Positions 1 through 5,422 of a stretch of 7,968 nucleotides of DNA are shown here, one piece after another. The stretch is from NCBI GenBank assembly GCA_937980625.1, contig CALJPJ010000322.1, forward strand, positions 1 to 7,968. Direction: 5' to 3'. Below the pieces are notes generated by a model, which saw only the letters and a list, made by a program, of their open reading frames with translations, did no database searches and had not been told where the DNA came from. A program made the position numbers and the translations under genes. Each line of letters begins with the position of its first letter. Positions within the stretch are counted from its first letter, which is position 1. This stretch comes from an uncultured Bdellovibrionales bacterium. GTDB lineage: Bacteria > Bdellovibrionota > Bdellovibrionia > Bdellovibrionales > UBA1609.

Positions 1-2
1 GA

Positions 3-1253
3 AAGTATGTAAATAAAGCTCTTGAAAAATTATCAATTGCAGCAGACTTTTTAGGCGATGAGGCAATGCTGAATTATGCTATTGGTAAAATTGATATAAA
101 AAGATTTCCAAAAGCTCATAGAGATATGCTTTATAACCGTATTGGAGAGTTTCAGGTTAGAAGTAAGCAGTATAAACAGGCGATTAAAACTCTGTCGAGG
201 GTAAAGCCTGAAAGTCCATTTTATAGTAAATCAAAATATATGCAGGCTCTATCGTATGCAGAACTTAAAAGAAATAAAAAAGCAATTAGAGCTTTTGATC
301 AACTTATTGATAGCCGATCAGATAAGAGAGTTACAGATATTGATAAAAACTCTGCACTCATGGGTAAAGCAAGGGTTTATTATCAAGCTAAAAAATGGGA
401 AAAAGCGATTGAACTTTACAGAGAAATCCCAAGAGATACTGAGAGTTGGCATGATACTTTATTTGAATCGAGCTGGGCAATGCTTAGGGCTGAAAAGTTT
501 AGGTCGGCATTAAGTAACTTTCAGTCCTTACACTCACCTTATTATGAAAGTTATTATATGCCTGAGTCTTTAATTTTACGATCAATAATTTATTTATATA
601 TTTGTAAATATGATGAAATGGAAAAGGTTTTAAATTTATTTAATAAAGTATATCAACCTGTTTATAAAAAAATTAAGTTATACTTAAAAAATAGTAAATC
701 ATATAATGTGTACTACAATGACTTAGTTGATGTAATAAAAAAATATAATGAAGATCCAGAGTCTAAAGTTTTTAAAAAATCAGTAATGCCTCTTACTGTT
801 GCCAGAAAAATTGGTAAAGAAGGAGATTTCAATAGAACATATAGATATATCAAAAAGCTCATTTTAGAGAAAAAAGAAATTGATAAAATGAGCTCGAGGT
901 GGAAAGCATCAGGTATTGGTAAGTATGCAAATAAAGTTGTTTCTAACCGTCTTATTAAGGTTAGAAAAAAAGCTGGTAAGATCGCCAAAACACATATGAT
1001 TAATATTAAAGCTGAATTATTTGATCTTTTTGAGCAAGAAGCTTTTGTTAGATATGAAATGATTAACAGTAAAAAAGAGCTTATTAAAAAGAAGGTGGCT
1101 GGTAAAGAAATTAGATCCCGTAGCGAAGATGAAAAGCGAAGCAGAAATTTTTATATTAAAAATGGTTATGAGTACTGGCCGTTTCAAGGAGAGTACTGGT
1201 TAGATGAATTGGGCAATTATCATTTTGTAGGAACTCATAGTTGTGGTAGGTAA
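3..1253 (+). CDS. gltC: TPR-repeat protein, GltC-like, 5' end missing
   Basis: The reading frame is open from the left edge (first full codon at position 3), and the residues before the first Met codon at 66 read like the TPR helices after it. The gene therefore starts outside the window, and 416 residues are visible. Helical TPR-type repeats cover about residues 40-190, with Ala/Tyr/Gly spacing such as ALSYAELKRNKKAIRAF and ARVYYQAKKWEKAIELY. A charged, probably coiled helical region follows to about 385. The C-terminus carries a distinctive aromatic block (YWPFQGEYWLDELGNY) and ends HSCGR, with Cys414 three residues from the end. I recall a similar GEYW-DELG-Y ending in GltC, a periplasmic TPR component of the Myxococcus gliding/Nfs machines; this is memory, not a search. 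Position directly before a gltD-like gene fits. The N-terminus, and so any signal peptide or lipobox, cannot be seen. TPR content is firm; the GltC name is moderate. Confidence 0.72.
   Translation, partial: KYVNKALEKLSIAADFLGDEAMLNYAIGKIDIKRFPKAHRDMLYNRIGEFQVRSKQYKQAIKTLSRVKPESPFYSKSKYMQALSYAELKRNKKAIRAFDQLIDSRSDKRVTDIDKNSALMGKARVYYQAKKWEKAIELYREIPRDTESWHDTLFESSWAMLRAEKFRSALSNFQSLHSPYYESYYMPESLILRSIIYLYICKYDEMEKVLNLFNKVYQPVYKKIKLYLKNSKSYNVYYNDLVDVIKKYNEDPESKVFKKSVMPLTVARKIGKEGDFNRTYRYIKKLILEKKEIDKMSSRWKASGIGKYANKVVSNRLIKVRKKAGKIAKTHMINIKAELFDLFEQEAFVRYEMINSKKELIKKKVAGKEIRSRSEDEKRSRNFYIKNGYEYWPFQGEYWLDELGNYHFVGTHSCGR
1229..1232 (+). promoter_or_regulatory. Ribosome binding site for the GltD-like gene
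   Basis: AGGA lies 10 bases before the GTG at 1243, inside the end of the upstream gene. An in-frame TAG at 1228-1230 closes the frame upstream, so only GTG 1243 or GTG 1255 can start this gene. The second has AGG at 1248-1250, only 4 bases away. Either choice leaves the signal peptide intact. Confidence 0.45.
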
Positions 1254-4200
1254 AGTGTTTAAATATTTTGTTATAATATTCTGTATTTCTTTTTTTGTTG
1301 GTGCTGATGCATTTGCTAAGCGAAAAAAAACAGTTAGTGATGTTTTAAGAAAAATTGAAAAAGTGAAAATAAAAAAGAAAAGAAGTTTACTTCCTGGATC
1401 AAGTAAATACTTGGCTCCAAAATCCAAAGTAAATTTAAGGTCAGTTAAGCCGCCTTCTTCAAATCGTTTTTACTACGATGAAGGCACCAGTGAGCAAGAA
1501 CTTGAAAAAATTACTGATGAGCAAATTAATCACTTATTTGGTATGACACAAAAGTTTAGTAAAAGTCGCCGTCGTGGAGAGTTATGGGTTCGTTTAGCAG
1601 AATTATATGTAGATAAAGCCAAATTAATTGAGCTAAGGCTACAAACTGATTATGACAATAAGTTAAGAGATTACTCTGAAGGCAAAACTAAAGTGAGGCC
1701 GAGATTAAACTTAAAGCCAGCAGAAGAGTATAATAAAAAATCAATAACACTCTATGAATACTTTGTGCGTGACTTTCCGAAAGACCCTAAAATGGATCAA
1801 GCTTTATTCTTTTTAGGGTATAACTACTTTGAAATTGGAAAAACAGATTCAGGGCGAAAAAAATATACCGAATTAACAAAAAGATTTCCAAAAAGCCCCT
1901 ATGTTGATGAGTCAAATTTCGCCTTAGGTGAATATTACTTTGAGAGAGAGAAATGGAAGCCGGCAAAAAAACATTACGATAAAATCTCTAGAAATAAGCG
2001 ATCAAGATTGTATTCCTTTGCTTTGTATAAAACAGCATGGTGTAAATATAAAACTGGTCGAACTAAATCTGGTTTAAAAGATTTAGAGCGAGTTATTTAT
2101 GAAGGTCGTAAAGCTAAAGGGGGTGCCTCTGGTGGTAAAGTGAGTCAAATTCGTTTGGCATCAGAAGCAGCTAAAGATATAGTTGTTTTCTACCCAGAGG
2201 TTTACAAAGCTAAAAATGCGAGGTCATATTTTAATAGAGTTTTAGGCGAAAAATCTACTGACAAAATGTTGGGTAAGCTTGCTTTTTACTATGTTGATAA
2301 AGGTAATAAATCTTCTGCAAAGTATATATTTAAGCAACTTATTGCCGCAGATCCATTTTCGGTAAAGGCTTATGAGTACCAACACGAAATTGTAAAAATG
2401 TATCAAGCTGCAGGAAATCAAAAAGTATTTAAAAAAGAGTTATTTGCTTGGATTGAAGATTACGGACCTGGTAGTTTATGGAGAAAAGAAAATAAGGGTA
2501 AAAAAACACTGATTGCTGATTCAGATAAGCTCATTGAATCAACTCTAAGAAACTACATTCTACAGTTACACCAAACAGCCCAAAATTCACGAGCAAAATA
2601 CTCTCAAAAGTTAGCCAAAGATGGTTACGAAATGTATTTTTCTTCAATTAAAGATAAAACTCACTCAGATCAAATGAATTTTTTCAATGGTGAGCTATTA
2701 TTTGATATGAAAGACTATGTTGGGGCCGCTAAAAGTTACAATCGTGTTGTTGCTAGGGGAGACAAAAAAGGCAAGTATTACAGTCAGTCATTACTGAACT
2801 CTGTGCTATCTTTAGAAAAGAAGATACCTTCAGCAGCTGAGGTTAAAACTATTGTCGGAGACTCTAAAGAAGCAGTTCCTTTTACGAGCAATTTAAAAAG
2901 TTTTGAAAAGTCGACTTTAAGGTATTTATCTGAAAATAAGAAAGATAAAGACACAGTGGCAATTAGGTACCGGTTAGGTTCACTATACTATTACTTTAAA
3001 CAATATAAAAAAGCTCAACCTATGCTAATGGAGATTGTTGAAGATAGTCCTAAGGATAAACATGCTGAGTATTCAGCAAATATTATATTAGATATGTACA
3101 ACCAGAGAAAAGACTTTAAGGGTTTAGTTTCTGTATCTGACAAATTACTTGCGGTTCCAGGTCTTAAAAATACGAATTTAGCATCTAGAATCAGTAATAT
3201 TAAAAGTGAGTCACAATATGAGCTAGCAGCTAAAAGTGCTGATGGAAAAGACCCATTGAAAGCTGCAGAGGCCTATATGGAGTATATTAAGAAGAATCCA
3301 AATGGTAAAAAAATCATTGTCTCAAAATTTAACGCAGCTGTTAGTTATGAGAAAGCGGGACGGATGACAACAGCAATTAGCCTATACAATGATGTAATGA
3401 ACGCGAGAGTGAAAACATCTCAAGATAAAGATTTAAAAAAGAAAGCAAGAAAGTTTTTAGCATTTTTGTATGAACGGACTGGTCAGTATGCCAAAGCAGC
3501 AGGGGCATTTGAAGGTTTTGCTAAAAAGTATCCAAAAGATCCAGACTCTACAAGTTATCACTTTAATGCCGCTGTTATATATAACGCTTTAGATTTTCAT
3601 ACATCTTCAATACGGAACTACACTATTTATCAAAAACGAAGTAATAAAACTGATGGCAACGCAGTTAATTATGCAATAGCTAAAATGTGGGACCGAAGAA
3701 AAAGATTTCCATCGAAAGCAATTGCCTATTACGATAAATTTTTGCGAGGACCAATACCAAATAAAATTAATAATGTTGAAGCGGCATATAAAGTAGCTAA
3801 AATTCATGAAAAGCTGAGGAGAAAGAGTTTAACTGAAAAATGGTATAAAAAAGTAATATACAGACAAAAAAAATATGGTGTTGGTGCCAGTTACGCTGCT
3901 GAAGCAAAATTTAAACTCATTGAAAAAAATGACTTTAAAGCTTTTAAAAGTGTAAGAATTCCAGCGAATGCTGCTAAAATGGCTGGTGCAGTTCAAAAAA
4001 AATTAGGACTCTTGAATAAGTTAAAAGAAAAATTAAAATCAGTTGTTTCTTATGATGATGCCTATCAAATTGTTGCCGCACTGACCTTGCAAGGTGAAGC
4101 CTCAAACCATATGGCTGACTCAATTTATAAAGCTCCAATTCCAAAGTCGTTAAAAGGTGAGCAGCTAAAGCAATATAAAGCTGGGGTCGATAATTTAGCC

Positions 4201-4383
4201 AAGCCCTTTAAAGAGCAAGCTATTGAAGCTTTGAATGCAGCAATAAAAAAAGCTTACGAGTTGCAAGTCTATGATGCTAATGTCTTGAAGGCTATCAATC
4301 AATTAGACAAAATTAAGCCACAACCAATGGTGAATGAAATGAAAGTTTTAAAAAGTTTATGGCTAAGTAGGGCGGGTATATGA
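1243..4383 (+). CDS. gltD: Large secreted TPR protein, GltD/AgmU-like
   Basis: A 1046-residue exported TPR protein. The N-terminus is a signal peptide: basic start, hydrophobic stretch from about residue 8 to 19, and a probable cleavage after ADAFA (residue 25) before KRKK. An N-terminal region with LWVRLAELYVDKA (about 110-125) precedes repeated TPR-type helix pairs at about 180-290, 340-390, 470-505, 572-640 and 690-840, recognisable by motifs such as ALFFLGYNYFEIGK and FNAAVSYEKAGRMTTAISLY. The C-terminal 150 residues are helical and Lys/Ala-rich. In Myxococcus, GltD (AgmU) is a roughly thousand-residue TPR protein of the gliding complex encoded just before gltE, gltF and gltG (order recalled), which matches here. 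TPRs imply a protein-binding scaffold in the periplasm. The start is a GTG at 1243 overlapping the upstream gene by 11 bases; GTG 1255 is an alternative. An Nfs-type paralogue is the main competing identity. Confidence 0.8.
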   Translation: MVGKVFKYFVIIFCISFFVGADAFAKRKKTVSDVLRKIEKVKIKKKRSLLPGSSKYLAPKSKVNLRSVKPPSSNRFYYDEGTSEQELEKITDEQINHLFGMTQKFSKSRRRGELWVRLAELYVDKAKLIELRLQTDYDNKLRDYSEGKTKVRPRLNLKPAEEYNKKSITLYEYFVRDFPKDPKMDQALFFLGYNYFEIGKTDSGRKKYTELTKRFPKSPYVDESNFALGEYYFEREKWKPAKKHYDKISRNKRSRLYSFALYKTAWCKYKTGRTKSGLKDLERVIYEGRKAKGGASGGKVSQIRLASEAAKDIVVFYPEVYKAKNARSYFNRVLGEKSTDKMLGKLAFYYVDKGNKSSAKYIFKQLIAADPFSVKAYEYQHEIVKMYQAAGNQKVFKKELFAWIEDYGPGSLWRKENKGKKTLIADSDKLIESTLRNYILQLHQTAQNSRAKYSQKLAKDGYEMYFSSIKDKTHSDQMNFFNGELLFDMKDYVGAAKSYNRVVARGDKKGKYYSQSLLNSVLSLEKKIPSAAEVKTIVGDSKEAVPFTSNLKSFEKSTLRYLSENKKDKDTVAIRYRLGSLYYYFKQYKKAQPMLMEIVEDSPKDKHAEYSANIILDMYNQRKDFKGLVSVSDKLLAVPGLKNTNLASRISNIKSESQYELAAKSADGKDPLKAAEAYMEYIKKNPNGKKIIVSKFNAAVSYEKAGRMTTAISLYNDVMNARVKTSQDKDLKKKARKFLAFLYERTGQYAKAAGAFEGFAKKYPKDPDSTSYHFNAAVIYNALDFHTSSIRNYTIYQKRSNKTDGNAVNYAIAKMWDRRKRFPSKAIAYYDKFLRGPIPNKINNVEAAYKVAKIHEKLRRKSLTEKWYKKVIYRQKKYGVGASYAAEAKFKLIEKNDFKAFKSVRIPANAAKMAGAVQKKLGLLNKLKEKLKSVVSYDDAYQIVAALTLQGEASNHMADSIYKAPIPKSLKGEQLKQYKAGVDNLAKPFKEQAIEALNAAIKKAYELQVYDANVLKAINQLDKIKPQPMVNEMKVLKSLWLSRAGI
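4369..4372 (+). promoter_or_regulatory. Ribosome binding site for the GltE-like gene
   Basis: AGGG lies 7 bases before the ATG at 4380, within the last codons of the GltD-like gene. The stop of that gene and this start share the sequence ATGA (4380-4383), a classic arrangement for translational coupling. A second ATG follows directly at 4383. Confidence 0.6.
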
Positions 4384-5141
4384 TGATTAAAATTATTTTA
4401 TGCTCATTACTTTTATCTTTGTCAATTCAAGGTCAATCTAAATCTGTTGATTCAGTTCTGTATAAGAACTTATCAAAAGTTATGAAATTAAAATCTGAAA
4501 AAGATATTGTAGAGGCAGCATCAAAAATTTTAGCTATAGATGAAAATAATTTTAAAGCTATTAACGCTCTTGCCATATTTTACTATGAAGCTAAAAAGTA
4601 TAATATGGCTAAGCTATTATTAGAGAGAGGTTTAAAAGCTGACCCTGGCAATAAAGAGTTAAAAAATAATATGGCTTTAGTTCACTTTGCTCAAGGAGAT
4701 AGGCGTAAGGGGTTAGTGGCTTTAAAAGACGCTGCTCAGGGTGGAAAAGTTGATGGAGAATCTAATTTAAACTTGTCTAGTATATATGTTGAGCATCGTG
4801 ACTACGAAAAAGCCTTAGGCCCTTTGTCTAAAATTTACTCTAAAATAAAGCCAAAATTAAAAACTAAAAGTCGAGCTGCTGTCGCTCTTGCCAATAATTA
4901 TGCTGTTTCTTTAGTTGGCGCAAAAGATTATTCTGCTGCTGAAAAAGTTTTTAAAACCGCCCAGGAGGCTGGAGTTCGTGATACGAACCTTCTTTACAAC
5001 TATGCTGTTTTTATGGTTCAGCAAGGTAAAAATAAAGAAGATGCTTATAAGGTTATTAGTCGATTAAAGTTTTTAACTGAAGATCAAAAATTATTACGTA
5101 AAGTTGAATTATTAGAAAAAACATTAGACAATAAGAAGTAG
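4380..5141 (+). CDS. gltE: Secreted TPR protein, GltE/AglT-like
   Basis: A 253-residue exported TPR protein. Residues 1-20 form a signal peptide: MMIK, then a hydrophobic run to about residue 16, with likely cleavage near QGQS. Cys8 sits too early and follows Leu, so it is not a lipobox and the protein looks soluble rather than a lipoprotein. Consecutive TPR units span about residues 38-150, including NALAIFYYEAKKYNMAKLLL, a D-P-G-N loop, NNMALVHFAQGDRRKGLVAL and NLSSIYVEHRDYEKAL. Further weaker units (ANNYAVSLVGAKDYSAAEKVF, NYAVFMVQQGKNKEDAYKVI) reach about 230. In the Myxococcus gliding cluster, GltE (AglT) is a TPR protein encoded between gltD and gltF, the same place as here. Its role is presumably periplasmic scaffolding with the GltD-like protein, and the 4-base overlap suggests coupled synthesis. 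The GltE name rests on gene order plus TPR content. Confidence 0.78.
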   Translation: MMIKIILCSLLLSLSIQGQSKSVDSVLYKNLSKVMKLKSEKDIVEAASKILAIDENNFKAINALAIFYYEAKKYNMAKLLLERGLKADPGNKELKNNMALVHFAQGDRRKGLVALKDAAQGGKVDGESNLNLSSIYVEHRDYEKALGPLSKIYSKIKPKLKTKSRAAVALANNYAVSLVGAKDYSAAEKVFKTAQEAGVRDTNLLYNYAVFMVQQGKNKEDAYKVISRLKFLTEDQKLLRKVELLEKTLDNKK

Positions 5142-5145
5142 AGGA
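5142..5145 (+). promoter_or_regulatory. Ribosome binding site for the GltF-like gene
   Basis: AGGA, in the context AGAGGAA, lies 7 bases before the ATG at 5153. It fills the 11-base gap after the GltE-like stop codon at 5139-5141, so this short gene has its own well-placed site. This supports it being real. Confidence 0.65.
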
Positions 5146-5152
5146 AAATTAA

Positions 5153-5422
5153 ATGTTGAAATATTTTTTAGTAATTATATTTATCTTAGCCAGCTTTGAC
5201 CCTATTTGGGCGCAAAGTAAAGGTAAAAAAGGGGCTAAAAGAAAAGCGACAGTTAATTTTGAGGATGAATTGATCCAAGGGGATATAAATAAGCCTGAAC
5301 TTCTATACTTATTAAAGCAACGTCAGGCCAATTATAAGAGGCTAATTAAATTTAGAAAGAATTTTTTACCTGAAATGAGAAAAACAACTGAAGACTTACG
5401 ACAAAGTAGGGGCGGCAATTGA
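5153..5422 (+). CDS. gltF: Small secreted protein, GltF-like
   Basis: An 89-residue exported protein. A signal peptide (MLKY, hydrophobic residues 5-15, cleavage probably after PIWA at residue 20) is followed by a basic stretch, KGKKGAKRK (23-31). Next comes a compact charged helical region with VNFEDELIQGDINKPELLYL (34-53) and a continuation to about 78 containing LIKFRKNFLPEM. I recall the pattern D-E-x-I-x-G-x-I/L-x-KPE followed by R-x-x-F from small proteins encoded next to GltG/AgmX-type TonB-like proteins; this is memory, not a search. Position between the GltE-like and GltG-like genes matches gltF (also called cglF, I believe) of Myxococcus. No enzyme motif is present. The mature protein of about 69 residues probably binds the periplasmic part of the complex. 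Its stop overlaps the next start (TTGA, 5419-5422). Confidence 0.7.
   Translation: MLKYFLVIIFILASFDPIWAQSKGKKGAKRKATVNFEDELIQGDINKPELLYLLKQRQANYKRLIKFRKNFLPEMRKTTEDLRQSRGGN
5408..5412 (+). promoter_or_regulatory. Ribosome binding site that fixes a TTG start
   Basis: AGGGG lies 6 bases before TTG 5419. An in-frame TAG at 5407-5409 closes the frame immediately upstream, and there is no further Met codon until about residue 258, well beyond the FHA domain. TTG 5419 is therefore effectively the only start that keeps the whole FHA fold. Confidence 0.75.

Noticed and set aside
66..68. ATG 66 as the start of the first gene
   Set aside because: The frame is open back to the window edge and the upstream residues continue the TPR-like helix pattern, so this is an internal Met.
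256..513. Plus-strand alternative frame of 85 codons
   Set aside because: It lies within the TPR gene in another frame; low complexity and no ribosome binding site.
713..988. Minus-strand open frame of 91 codons
   Set aside because: It is complementary to Lys-rich helices of the TPR protein and resembles no known protein; apparent hydrophobicity comes from reversed Lys codons.
1200..1427. Minus-strand open frame spanning the GltC/GltD junction
   Set aside because: It opposes two plus-strand genes that explain the sequence, including a signal peptide; no sensible start context.
3607..3807. Minus-strand open frame of 66 codons
   Set aside because: It is a shadow of the TPR region of the GltD-like gene with no supporting signals.
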